Assembly (NCBI RefSeq): GCF_010015445.1
Contig: NC_053115.1
Location: forward strand, 11,703,524 to 11,767,523
Source: Perca fluviatilis
Lineage: Eukaryota; Chordata; Actinopteri; Perciformes; Percidae
Direction: 5' to 3'
DNA length: 64,000 nucleotides
The position numbers and the translations under genes were made by a program. A model generated the notes under the pieces. That model was not told the DNA's origin. It ran no database searches and worked only from the letters and a program-made list of their open reading frames with translations. Of the stretch, positions 47,523 through 61,952 are shown one piece after another (positions within the stretch are counted from its first letter, which is position 1; each line of letters begins with the position of its first letter).

Positions 47523-48242
47523 TAGGGCTGTCAATCGATTAAAATAAATTAACTAATTAATTGCACATTTTGCTGTAATTAATCGCGATTAATCGCTTTT
47601 TTAAATTGGGACTGAAGCTTGTAATAATGGATATTTAAATGCTAAATCACTTAACTTTGCAAATATGAAGAAAAAAACAAACAAGGAAAGGTTCTGCTAA
47701 GTTCAGAATGTTTAATATCTTTCAGAACAACAGCAGCAACAATTTGGCTTAGTCCTGCTGAAGGCTGCTGGAAACGGCTAGAAACTGTCTGACTTGAGAG
47801 CCGGAAATGGCGAGCGGAATGAGGTGACTAATCTCTCAAAATCTGACGAAAATCTTCTAAACTGACCTTTGCTGAGCTGAAATGAAGACAGATTCAGCAA
47901 CTGCAAGGCCTATTTCTCGCTTAAAATGTTTTCAGAAACATGTTTCAGTGAACTATTTTAGTACTATATGAGATCGTATTCTGAATGGCCGCCATGACAG
48001 TCTGGCTCTCAATAACCGGAGAAAACATACCCATGTGATGCGTTCGTCCAATCAGATGCCAGTTTTCATTACTTGGGCAACAATACAGAGTAGCGCCGCC
48101 TGCTGTTATGTAGACGTATTACGTTTCTCAGCCGCCACATGAAGTAAACAAACACAGCTGCGTTAATTTCGTAATTTTTTTTTAACGAGTTAAATATTAC
48201 AAAATTAACGCAAAAATTAACGCGTTAATTTTGACAGCCCTA
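47523..48242. mobile_element. hAT-type MITE, 720 bp, perfect 8-bp target duplication
   Basis: The left end tagggctgtcaatcgatt and the complement of the right end (tagggctgtcaaaatt) agree at the terminal 12 bases. The exact duplication atatatac is at 47515-47522 and 48243-48250. Ends carry taatcg and ttaacg motif clusters. The interior at 47832-48008 is nearly identical to 20721-20900 in an element with unrelated termini. Confidence 0.93.
47832..48008. repeat. Internal module shared with a MITE of another terminal type (copy 2)
   Basis: It matches 20721-20900 at roughly nine in ten positions by eye, same orientation. The shared block starts tctctcaaaatctgacgaaa and ends near gccgccatgacag. 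It includes a string whose complement resembles a splice acceptor (tttcag) followed by an open stretch. Confidence 0.85.
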
Positions 48243-48250
48243 ATATATAC

Positions 48251-50900
48251 GAAAGAAATAGTGCATTACTTTTCGTAGGTATAACTATGAACAGTCTGGC
48301 AACAGCCTGACCTATGTGGATGGCTTTGCTTTGATGTGCTATTCACTAAGTAGGAATTGCTTAAAAACCTGAAGACGTCAACTGTGAGGTCTGTGAATTA
48401 TCCAAAACATTGTTTATGGAAAGAGAAAACCTTTTGACTTTTTCGATGCTTTGGGCATCAACAACATAAAACCAATTAATCTTAAAACTTGGGTAAATAA
48501 CACCAAAACTATTACACTATTAGTATTACTTACATTATATAGAGATAATATAGCCTGGCAGCCATTATGACAAATGCACACATACACACAGTCTCTCTAA
48601 GCTGTCAGTACAGTTGCTATGGAAACAACATTTGTCCAGTTCACATGCAAGTAAAGCCTTACATTTTTTACGACCTTGGCTCGCTGGCCGAACTTGTCGG
48701 CCTTCACACTCCAGCCCCCGCTGCATCATGGTCTGTATTTATTCGGTATAAAACACATGAAAGGTTTGTGCTGCATCATCGTATCCAGGTATACCAACAC
48801 TTTTAGGGAAGCATTTTTTTTAGGTGATGGTTATATGCCAAATATTTTATTTTAGTCTTTCACACACCTTTCACAAATATTCACACATTCAAACAACAAC
48901 CTTCATAGGTTCAGTTGTCTGTGTAAATTAGTGGTTTTCAGAGCACACACACACATATAAGTTTCATATACACGATGCACATTATTTCTTCTAACCATGG
49001 GTGGCCACATTGCTGGAGGAAAACAGCAACGTGGAAAATCACTACACAACAGAAGAAGAGCGTTCTGTGTTTGTTACACTGACTGTCTAAATGTTGTATT
49101 CTGAAACTGATCCTGGAGTTGAATGACTGTTTATCCCCCTGGCTGAATCGCTGACATGTTAAGCGCCACAAAGATAACTTCAAAGGCGGACACGATATTT
49201 TATATCAAATGGCAGATTTTTTTGCCGCTGAGATAGGCAGAGGCCAGATATGTTTTTGAAGAATACTGCAAAAGAACATCAGAACATTTGGTGCTCTCCA
49301 TCTGGGAACATTACTTCTTTTGTTACCAGTAGATCTGTGGCAAAATATTTAAGGAAATATCACAAGATCACATACTCCCCCTAAAAGCTTGAAAGGTGGT
49401 TCTCAAAAAGTTTAAATATTGAACAGCTCTTTAGTCCATTTGGAATCATGACAGCTACAATCTTAACAGCAAAAGCATCAAAACATCCACTGAAACTAAG
49501 AAATCACTCCTACAGTATAACATAATACAGATTGTGTTACAGAATTTATTTACATTGGTTCTGAGGTTTTTTTTTTTTTTTTAATTTTTTTTTTTTTTTT
49601 TATAAAAAAAAAAGAAATTGGATTTTAATAAGAAATAAATGGGGGGAGAAGTCTCCCTTTCTCCTCTCTAACTGGTTGGAGTGAGTTCTTTAAATGAGGG
49701 TTTTCGATCCCTCCCCCCTTTTACAGCATGACGTGTTACAGTATGGAGTGTGTGAATGTTGGTGTGCGTGGGGTGGCTGGCAGAAAATTAGAGAGACAAA
49801 CAGCAGTCATACATCTGGGGTCCTGTGCAGTGTGTGTCAAGGTTAAAGGCGCTGCCTATGGCACGGCTGCCGTCACAGGAACTCTGCCCAGAATCAAAGT
49901 GTCTGTGCCAGTTTGTGTGCGTCTGCTGCAGAGCTGGTTAGACAGATTCCTGAGCTGCCTGTCGGTGTGAGAAGCATGAAGTCATGGCGCATCAATCGGC
50001 AGCTTGCCGTCTCAGGTGCCGGAACTTCCATTGTACCCAGAGCGCTAGGAAACTGCTGAGACTGCACTTCATACCTGGTTAAACACTGTCTCCAAACTCC
50101 AAATTTTTTTTTTTTTACAGATGTCGTCTCAAAAACAAGTCTGGCTCACTTGCTTACACTAACTCGACTTAGCCCACAGACCCTTGCTGCTCCCATTCAT
50201 TTGCTCTGTTTTTTTCTTAATAACAGTGGAAATAGTTCAGAGCGAGAGGTGAATCATTTGACTCTGCGTGTGTCCTTTGAGATAAAGTGCCGTGGTTATA
50301 CCACAAATCTCTAGTCTTTAGAAGAGAGAGCGCGAGAGCGAGAAGAGAAATAACAAGCTCTCTGAACTGTAAAGCACACAGTTGCACACCTAATTTCAGG
50401 GTCAGAGGATGTCAAAATGTTTTTTGTTCACGCCTATTTCTTTGTTTCGCACATACACACCACACCTACATAATAGTGCATGCAGCTAAAAGATTTTGGA
50501 TTTGTTTGTGCCCTCTGCCTTTGTATGTGTCTAAATCTACTACCCTGCATCTATATGATTTTTTTTTTATGCCTTTGATGACCTTTTCCTTTTGATCTGT
50601 GTTCTGCAATATTTTTCCTGTACAACAAAAAGCCACAGACATGATTGATAATGCATGCATGCTCCGCTGGCTGCTGGCATACTGCTTTGATCTTCGTCAA
50701 AACTGAATGAGAGGAGCTGATAAAAAGTAGGGCAACCCTCGTTCTGCTGGGTTAAAGGGAACTAGTGTTGCTTGGAATAAATGATGAGACCTAACTGCTA
50801 TATTGCTAACACACAAACACACACATAGAGCATTGGAAATCAAAGCTCTTCAAATCCCACTGATATTATGTTCTCAATCATTTTCCTAAGGACTGCATTG
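48251..50900. other. Gene-free stretch with homopolymer patch
   Basis: Runs of T at 49567-49582 and 49585-49601 are followed by A at 49604-49613. The block at 49630-50100 is evenly mixed and could be an untranslated or conserved element, but no exon boundary is convincing. The 80-codon frame at 49728-49970 and the 102-codon frame at 50287-50595 are unrecognised. Confidence 0.5.
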
Positions 50901-50956
50901 GCTCTCTTTCACCCAAATGGGAATTGCACCAACAACCTCTGGTTCACATCTCTGCT
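50901..50956 (-). mobile_element. SINE-like fragment (tRNA-related), decayed
   Basis: On the minus strand it reads gcagagat, then aggttgttggtgcaattccc, then gggtgaaagagag. It is similar to the fragment at 51455-51522, which has better polymerase III boxes. The A-box part is deleted. Identification depends on that comparison. Confidence 0.35.
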
Positions 50957-51454
50957 GAAGGACTGAAAGAAAGAAGAGCGAGTTCTGACAGGAGATTGTC
51001 GAATGCAGACATTTCCCTTCTTGTACACGCTGTATATAGACTGGATCTAAAGTTCGGTGACAGCGTAGGCCTTTTCCATAAGGGGCTTCAAGACTCACAC
51101 ACCAACAAACACACACAGCATCCCTCATGTGCTCTCTTTGTCTCTCTTTTTCTCTCTCTCTCGCGCTGTCTAACGGCACTGCTAGAACATGCATGTATTA
51201 TTCATTTAGCAACTAGCAGGATGTGGGGCCTTGTCAAGAACTGAACCCACCACAGCGGCGAGCAGAGAGCAGCAGAGGGGGATGGGAAGGAGGAGGAGAG
51301 GAGAAAGACAGAGTGACAGAGAAAAGGAAAGATGGGGGAATCTGGTGATCTTTGGGTCTCGATACGGTAAACAACAGTGATGCAGAGGTATAGGATAAGC
51401 TCCATGTGTCTCCTGTTGCAGCGCATACACCCACTCCCTTAAGAGCAACTTATT

Positions 51455-51522
51455 GCTACTCTTCTTTCACAAGGGAGTTGAACCAACAACCTTTCTTTGC
51501 TCCTCACCAGAGCTATCTCTGC
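51455..51522 (-). mobile_element. SINE-like fragment with polymerase III A and B boxes
   Basis: On the minus strand tagctctggtgagg (A-box-like, 51502-51515) is followed 31 nt on by ggttcaactcc (B box, near 51474-51484). The arrangement fits a tRNA-derived SINE head, and no tail or duplication was identified. It could be a decayed copy whose body has diverged. Confidence 0.4.
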
Positions 51523-52088
51523 AGATGGAAATTGCTATTGAAGTTGAGGGTAGCCTGTCGTTTCACAAAGCTAAATTTGGGTGGGGTATTTAAACTCTCA
51601 GCCAGCTCAGATTGGCTCCTCTGTCTCCCCTGGCCAATCTTAAAAAGCAATCTGAATAGCAATTTCTCATCTCTTAGACTGTCGCTCAAGAAACATTTGT
51701 GGTTAAAAGAGTTGTAACACTAGGCTGGATAGAGCCATAACTCTGAAAATGGGCTTGCAGGCTCCCTGTAGAGTCTGCTGAGAGGAACTCAAGGAAAGGA
51801 ATAGGGTCAGATAGAGGAAGTTGAAGAGGGAGAGTGATAAAGAAGAGGTAAGGGAGGAACACCAACTGCTATATAAGGATGGAAGTGATGAAAAATTGAG
51901 CCGGAAGGAAAATTAAAGATGGACTATATACACACATTGGTCAAAATGGGACTAAATCTGAAAGGCCTCAAGCGGACATCGGGAGATGGCTAAACCGACT
52001 GTCCATCTCCGGGTCTGTCAATGCTGTGTCTACGCAAAAAAGTGGAGGGAGCAAGCAGCCCCTACTGTGGCCCCTGGCTAACGTTAAT

Positions 52089-52106
52089 GTTAGTTAGCTA
52101 ACTAAC
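52089..52106. repeat. Perfect 18-bp palindrome
   Basis: The sequence gttagttagctaactaac equals its own complement with no loop. Similar gctaac motifs surround it, so slippage within a motif-rich patch is the simplest origin. Confidence 0.9.
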
Positions 52107-52881
52107 GAAGTTAGCTTATTAATTCCACCCGGCACTGGTTACAGATAACGTTATAATGAGGCAAACAAGTTGTCAGTCATCTGGTGGAATGGACATAATT
52201 AATAAACATTTGCAGGGATTTTGTATCCTGTTTTTCTACTGGATTGGAATGAGCAAATTTTGCACATTTTCTTGTGTTACTTAAAGCTGTTTAATCAAAT
52301 CAAATGAATGTGGCAGACAGCAGTGCACGCTGCTAATTTCCCCTCCATTCGATTCACTTCGGGGACACTGGACATAGACTGCACCCATTTTCACCAGGAT
52401 CATTCAATTTTTCTACTAACAAAACAGTATGACCTCAGACTAATTTAAAAGACGCTACTGTAAATAGTGGCTCTAAGGCAGTAGTATCTGATATAGATTT
52501 TCTGATGGTGCAGGCAGTGACATAAAGACAAAGACAAACAGGAAAGAAGAAAGGACAAGTAGCGGCACTTTAACCAGGAGTCGTCACTTGTGATCAGCCT
52601 GGCTCCCCTGACAAGCAACGTGAACAAAAAAGAGCCAGCTCTGCTGTGAGTAAAAACAGGGCCCAGGGGAGGGGCCGACCCCAAACCATGTGGCCCACCC
52701 TGACCCGCCGCCACTGAGAGCGAGGGCACGTCAGCATAATCACATTATGCTAGATAAATGCCCAGCCTGCACCAAAATATGTGTGGCTTCTTTGTAACAG
52801 GAGGCTGCCACATGGCCCAATTTAGAAAAACACTAACTTGTGACTCTGAAGATAACATTGTGTGTATGGGGGGGTGCATAA

Positions 52882-52904
52882 GTGTGTGTGTGTGTGTGTG
52901 TGTG
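52882..52904. repeat. (GT)n microsatellite, short
   Basis: About eleven GT units without interruption. Confidence 0.92.
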
Positions 52905-53188
52905 GCACCGACACATGGTTATCATGCCCCGGAGCAAGGCTGAAGACAGCTGCACAGTGGTGGAGACAGTAAAGAATAGAAAGGGCCTAGTGAACGTGAT
53001 TTCTCTATACCGCACGCTCATAAAATGGTGCCTGGTGGCCTGAGAAATCCTTGAACTATTCCATCAACAGACACATTGTGTGACACAACAAATTCATAAC
53101 TTTTAATGCCTTTCCCCTCCTTTATTTGAGGCTGGCTAGTCTAGAATGTGACATTTATCATTGTACAGCATAGCACAGCAGTGTATCT

Positions 53189-53385
53189 CAGGCGGTGATG
53201 GCGCAGTGGATATGACACATGCCTTTGGCGTGGGAGACCTGGGTTCGATTCACACTGCGATACATCAGCCAATGTGTCCCAAGACACATAACCCCTAGTT
53301 GCTCCAGAGGCGTGCGACCTCTGACATATATAGCAATTGTAAGTCGCTTTGGATAAAAGCATCAGCTAAATTACATGTAACGTGA
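53189..53385 (+). mobile_element. tRNA-derived SINE with L2-type tail
   Basis: The head has an A-box-like gatggcgcagtggatatgac and an excellent B box (gggttcgattc, near 53241-53251). The 3' end (aagtcgctttggataaaagc) is the tail shared by many fish SINEs and L2-clade LINEs, which supply the reverse transcriptase. The short direct repeat tgtatct flanks it at 53182-53188 and 53386-53392. It is a different family from the SINEs at 31627 and 39887. Confidence 0.88.
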
Positions 53386-53392
53386 TGTATCT

Positions 53393-54404
<1,012 letters not shown>

Positions 54405-54567
54405 GATCCCAGGTAACATATAGGTGTTCCAAACCTTGGGCATTTCTCCACAAGTCTCCAACTGAGTGAGTGATTTTTCTAAACTGCACCCTTGGGCCAG
54501 CGTACGACCATAAGCCAGCCTGTCAGGAACACGGGACACACATTTGGTTAACTTCCCAGTGCAGAAC

Positions 54568-54568
<1 letters not shown>

Positions 54569-54599
<31 letters not shown>
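54569..54599. repeat. (AC)n microsatellite, 31 bp
   Basis: Uninterrupted AC units 170 bp beyond the longer tract. Confidence 0.95.
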
Positions 54600-56537
<1,938 letters not shown>

Positions 56538-56619
56538 AGCCTGATGCACCTACACTGTAAAACTCTCATCCAGCCAGTCAGAAGTTTAAGAGTATGTGCA
56601 GGTGAGTGTATTTTATCTG

Positions 56620-56621
<2 letters not shown>

Positions 56622-56651
<30 letters not shown>
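56622..56651. repeat. (TG)n microsatellite, 30 bp
   Basis: Uninterrupted TG units. Confidence 0.95.
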
Positions 56652-56654
<3 letters not shown>

Positions 56655-57535
56655 CAGGCAGAAGACTGAAGACTCACACTGTTCAGCTTGTACAGGATGA
56701 CTCAGCAGCATTCAGCCTCCACGGGAACACAGGCTGCCTGTTAGCGCTCAGCTAATAAGAAGCCTGCTTGAGCCGATGCGTCACCATCCCACCTGAACAC
56801 TGCAGAGAGAGCGTTAAGGAAGGAGGGAGGCGAGGAAGGAAGGAAGAGATGCAGATGTAGATATTAGAGAGAGGGAAGTGTCTTGAAGATGAGTGCACCT
56901 GTCTCCGAGCACAAGCTGCTGCTTTTGTTCACTCTCTCTATCTCTCGTGAGTGTATGTGGCACAAAGAAACAGATATTTTCACAAACACTCATAGACTAG
57001 GTTATACATTGTACTGTACTGTATATCATACTGTTTTGTGACTTTACATAAGCGTGGATCCATGTGTATAGGCAAACAGGTAAAGACAGAATGGTGTTAT
57101 TGGCCGATTCGGCAAAACCCTGAATGAAAATGAAGTGAAGCCCGTACAGCAGCGTTGCTTTCCTCAACCTGGGACGTGCCATGTTCATTGACAAGTAACA
57201 AATTTGCATATTGAATCTAGCCCATATTGTATCAACATTGCAGATTGCAATTCACTACGAGGTATAAATGGGGTCTTAGTCTTGCTACATAAAGGGCACA
57301 ATATTTCCTGCATTGCTACTGAATGCTGGTTTTGCATTTGCCCGGCTGAGTCATCTAATATGAATAAAATTCCTGGGCATCCTGAGCTGGCAATGAACAC
57401 GATAAAACAATCACACGGGCTGTAAGCAAACCCCAAACCATATTATTCAAATCGCTTCCTAAGAGGTGAAACCGTTGCTGAGCATACCCAAAATGTCAGT
57501 TAAAATAATTTACATTAACATGCACTTAAAGGTCC
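56652..57535. other. Gene-free stretch, nothing recognised
   Basis: A purine-rich patch near 56805-56880 is the only compositional feature. Overlapping frames at 57185-57436 on both strands are unrecognised. Confidence 0.55.
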
Positions 57536-57539
57536 AATG

Positions 57540-58074
57540 TGTGGGAATTTCTCCCATCTAGCGTTGAGATCATATATCAACTCTCTCGTACCACGCAGTT
57601 CAAAGTACGTATTACAGCTACGGTAGCCTTCACGCTTCAAAAAGCCGGTCTCTTGCTCTTTTCAATATCCTTTTTCTTTTTCTGGGCGAAGAAGAAGAAG
57701 AAGACTCCTGTTCCTGACATTTGGATTTTGAATACGTGTGGTCCTCCATGTTTCCTTCTTTAAACTTGCCGGGGCCGGGAAGCTACGATACCCATTAGCA
57801 GCATTAGCAGCACCTGTGAGTTTATCACGTGACAGCAAAAACGCGAAAGGTGGAGCAGTATGTCCTGTATGTCCCTTACCGGCTAACGTATTTCAAGATG
57901 GAGCATGAATATGGAGCGTCTACCCCAGTTCATGCGAATGCAAATGTAAAATTTCAAGCCACAAGGAATACTTGGAATTGATGGTGGTGGTAAATATTCA
58001 TGAAAAAGGACGAGTTTGTGAACGGGCAACACAGATTTTGATTATGAACAACTAAACATGTTACACACTGGTCT
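57540..58074. mobile_element. TTAA-flanked MITE with aggtccaatgtgt terminus, 535 bp
   Basis: The left end aggtccaatgtgtg resembles the complement of the right end (agaccagtgtgtaa). TTAA borders both ends (57536-57539 and 58075-58078). I recognise this terminus as that of an abundant fish MITE. TTAA duplication suggests mobilisation by a piggyBac-type transposase, which is inference. An imperfect gaagaagaag run lies near 57688-57703. Confidence 0.75.
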
Positions 58075-58078
58075 TTAA

Positions 58079-58516
58079 GTAACCGGGTTGCAGTCGGCTT
58101 TCTCCAGTAAGGTGATTTCTTAAATGTCATGTAAACGAGACACCTGGATTCTGTAATCTGGGTATGGGATTAGATAAACCTGATTTCCCCAGCTAGATTT
58201 CTCCTGGAAACGTAGATTTCTTGGCCACATATCTGGCTAACTGGCTGTCTAATCAGCTTTTTACACTAAGCATGTGCCCGACAAAGACTGCAGACAGGGA
58301 AAGTAATAGCAGAGTAGATGGATGAAAGGAGAAATAATTGCATATAGTTATGTGTCCTTGTACTTAATATAATTCAGAAAAAGAATTTCTGTATGCAGAA
58401 TTATGCTAAGTACAATTGAGGTGTTGAACCAGGAAGTCTGCAAAATCTAATACACATTTTTACATCACAATATTTGTGTGCATGCATGTAAATATAGTCA
58501 GTGTATAGCTGAAAAA

Positions 58517-58547
<31 letters not shown>

Positions 58548-58757
58548 TATTGTCTGTATAATTTCACTTATAACTGTTCCTTTTGCACTAAATACACACA
58601 GAAGTATACAAACATGTTTACCATGTGGATATTTCATATAGACTATTTATGAAATGATCAGAAAACATGTTATATTGTGATATAATGTTACCATACCTGA
58701 TACAAATAATGACCAGAATAAAAATTGCACCCAGGTAAAGAAAAAGAGAATTTTCCT
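58079..58757. other. AT-rich gene-free stretch
   Basis: It includes a poly-A then (AT)n tract at 58512-58550. No exon is seen. Confidence 0.55.
58512..58550. repeat. Poly-A followed by (AT)n
   Basis: About 13 A bases run directly into roughly 13 AT units. This may be the decayed tail of a retroposon, but no body was recognised upstream. Confidence 0.9.
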
Positions 58758-58761
58758 TTAA

Positions 58762-59420
58762 AGTGATGGTTCGGAGTAATTTCACCCTAGGGTCCTTTGC
58801 ACCATGACCTCGAGCCATACACCCCCCCAGAAGCTTTTTTCACCTGGGTCTAACATTGGGAGAGTTAGCTAGAGTAGCATTATCAGCTGAATAGCTTAGC
58901 GCAGGGGCTAATGGACCCACGTTTGTATCTCGTAAATGACCCCACTAATGATGCCCGAAATGATACCAAACTTCTACACTAGTACATATAGGTTATGTAC
59001 TCATAAAACGAAGGATTGGAAAGTTTGTAAGTACACCAGAAGTTTATGAACACTTGCCTGCTCTCTTCTGCTCTCTGTTGCTGCTGCTACCTGCAGTTAG
59101 ACGAGTGCTTAGGGCCGTCTACAAATTACTACACCGAAAAGAGATAAAACAAAAATATTTATTAATTTAATGATTAAATAGGGTAATGTCTCCAAACTTA
59201 CCTCAATTATTACTTGTCTCCTGCTAGTTATACTACAGCACTTACTAAAAAAAAAAGTTAAATTAATAAATATTTTTTGCTTCTTCTTTCGTGTTTGTAT
59301 TGTGACATTCCCTCGCGCACTTGTCTTACAGCGCAACAACAACAGCAGAGAGCAGAAGCCAGCAGGCAAGTGTTATTTACATAAACTTCTGGTGTACTTA
59401 CATAACTTTCCAATCACCTA
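58762..59420. mobile_element. Foldback-type non-autonomous element, right end missing
   Basis: TTAA at 58758-58761 precedes agtgatggttcggagtaa, a terminus I associate with a common fish repeat. Inside, 59013-59083 and 59337-59415 are long complementary arms (ggattggaaagtt ... ctctctgttg against its complement with a few gaps). They enclose about 250 bp. The expected complementary right terminus is not present after 59420, so the copy is truncated or rearranged. Confidence 0.6.
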
Positions 59421-60909
59421 TCGCTGCTATTAGTATGAAACGTTTGATCAACCGGTAATGCGAATAACGTCCCTGTCGCTGATCATGCGGTAACTTTCTC
59501 TGAGGCAGGTAAATTAACTGGTAGTGATATTAATTACCGAACTCATCACTACACATTCTGTGTGCATACATACTTGCTCACAGTACATATTCAAGTCACT
59601 TCTGGTTCCTTCAAACACTCCCACACACATAGATGCACATAAACATAGAAAGAACAGCCAACTGACAGACACACACACCACTGTTTTCTTGAGCCCGCTG
59701 GCGATGTCTGGCACTCTGTGGACTCCGTGTCCGGAAGAACTGGATCAAGTTTTTTTTTAACCATGTTTTCAGTTCAATTTTGTGCGCGTGTGAATGTGTG
59801 TGAACAACACACCATAATGTGCTTGGTCTTGTGAGGTCAGATTGGAGATGACTATTCATAGCGCAGACGTTATCCAGCTCTCTATTCCAGCAAGGCACAA
59901 ACCCATGGAACTCATTCTCACTGCAAAGGAAGGATAACATTAAAAAAAATAATAATTCTGTACAGCTGTGGAACAATTACGTTTTTTTGGGACAGTACAT
60001 ATTGCAAATTAAAACCTCAGAGATTCCTAAACCAAGAGGGAAAACAGACACTGATGCAAACAAGTTTTTCTAACCCTCAAAACAGACATAATCTGTGTGA
60101 ATTTGACCTGGACTTCCCCCCAGATGGATGTGGCACTGGGAGATGCATGCATTAATAAGCTTGTGGACCAAAGTGCATTTTCACTTCTCAAATTTACATG
60201 CCCCTGAGAGGCCAACACGCACACAAAAACATCCCTGTGAAACACAGGCTTCTCCTTTCAGACAGCAGTGTTCCTCTTTGTCATACAGAGTCAGTAAAGG
60301 AAACGCAGACAGCAAAGGGGAGAGAAAAAGGAGAGGACAACCAAACGAACAGAAATGTTCTAAGGTTGTTTAGTGGGTGTTGGTTTTTTCTTGTCACTGT
60401 TGATGCGCTATGTTGCTGTTGAAAACCTCACATACCAGTGTTGGCTTCTACATCTGAGGCTCCGTTTATACACACAGAATTTCTGATTATTTTTATACCC
60501 TTTGTGGCACAAATCTGATGCTCTCATATGTCTGACTACATTGAAAGGCAACATCACGGTGTCTAACTTTTTCCCTCTTCACAGTCACAAATAGATCAGG
60601 TCTGCCACATAGGTGGGGGAAACTTACTTGGTTCTTGTGTAAAGGCAGCTTTAGTTTGTGTTTGCAGTGTATACAAAAAGTAACTTTCAATTTATTTTCA
60701 GCTTAAATTTGAATCCATTAAAATCATTTACATGTTCAGAATGTATTTGTAGTTGGACGACAAACATACAAAAATATTTTAAAAAATCCACTCAAACATT
60801 GGTTAGCAATCATCAATTGTTTATGTTGCATGTCTGCAGCTGCTTCACAGTAAAGTACCTCCTGCAATGCATCCTTGCTTCTGAGAGATTCATGGCAACA
60901 AGACTGGTC
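59421..60909. other. Gene-free stretch, nothing recognised
   Basis: No exon, RNA gene or bounded transposon was found. Frames of 60-121 codons are unrecognised. Confidence 0.55.
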
Positions 60910-61095
60910 TAAAGCCATGCTAGCAGCTCTGTGAGGCTGTACATCAGCATGGCAGTGCTTTGAGTTAAAACTAACATCAGCATGCTTACAATGCTAACAT
61001 GTTGATTACCATGTTCCCCATCTTAGTTTAGCATGTTAGCATGCTAAAATTAGCTAATTACCTTTAAACACAAAGTAGCTGCCGCTGATTGTAGC
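60910..61095 (-). repeat. Dispersed fish repeat, inverted copy 2
   Basis: The reverse complement of this stretch aligns by eye with 37130-37320: the same order of gtgtttaa, ttagcatgctaacatgc, atggtgaacatggta-like and gctgatgttag motifs. Only the 3' part of the repeat is present, and it is in the opposite orientation to copy 1. Confidence 0.7.
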
Positions 61096-61736
61096 CCTAC
61101 ATCTTAACTTGCACTATTTATGTTGTCTTAGATTCAGAATTTGCTTTAACTTCCGTGTTTTTCTTTTCTTTTTAGTTATTTAGTGAGCATTGTTGGAGGT
61201 GGTCGAGGCCTGATTTTTATTGCCAACGACTTCTTCTGTCATTGCTGTGCGCATGACTTGAACCGTGATGGGAATGTGATTAGTTTTGTGTGTATTTGAT
61301 CATAATCCAAAGTATTGGACAAATTACAATTTTGACCTGATGATGGCACTAGATGGTAAATCAAGGGTTAAAGCAACGTTGTTACAAATCATCCTGAGGA
61401 GAAAATTAATGTTTCATGGCAGTCCACATTTACGACTGAAAGACATAGTCATCCCTATAGAGCCCTGCCGATAGCATGGCTAGAAAGTAGGCTTGCAGGT
61501 TTGAGATCATTTCCTGTTTATATCAATTCAAGATTAGCATCTGCTAGCAATCTTACACATCAAATCAACGTTTTGCTATGAAAATCAATACCACAGCAGT
61601 GCATATTATTTACCTGTTTAAAAGTTGATAGACCACTCCACAGATACAACTGGAGTATTTCACATCACCAACAGAGCAGATCAACTGATAATGTTGTTTG
61701 CGCTGTGATGAAAACTATCTGCAGCAATAACGCAGG

Positions 61737-61738
<2 letters not shown>

Positions 61739-61773
<35 letters not shown>

Positions 61774-61791
61774 AGTGTGTTTGTGTGTGTG
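61739..61791. repeat. Interrupted (GT)n microsatellite
   Basis: A pure GT run to about 61770, then gagagtgtgtttgtgtgtgt. Confidence 0.94.
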
Positions 61792-61915
61792 GAGGAGACT
61801 AGCATCCACCTCATGAATTATAATGTAAGCTGTCAGAGTGAGCGTGTCTTCAAGATCGTAAGTGGCCATTTCATGTCAGGACAGCTTGGTGCTTGATTAC
61901 AATCCTATTTGATAG

Positions 61916-61920
<5 letters not shown>

Positions 61921-61950
<30 letters not shown>
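61921..61950. repeat. (AC)n microsatellite, 30 bp
   Basis: Fifteen uninterrupted AC units. Confidence 0.96.

Positions 61951-61952
<2 letters not shown>

Larger units (their letters stand above)
51523..53181. other. Gene-free stretch with small repeats
   Basis: It contains the 18-bp perfect palindrome at 52089-52106 and a (GT)n at 52882-52904. No exon or bounded transposon is seen. The patch at 51960-52140 has a transposon-like look (gttagc motifs) but no termini. Confidence 0.5.

Noticed and set aside
49930..50080. Short minus-strand frame (26 codons) starting after a strong-looking context
   Set aside because: Too short, no homology recognised, and the preceding sequence reads as a splice donor rather than a start region.
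53192..53262. Possible functional tRNA gene with a perfect B box
   Set aside because: The acceptor stem does not pair, and the head continues directly into a SINE body with an L2-type tail and flanking direct repeats.
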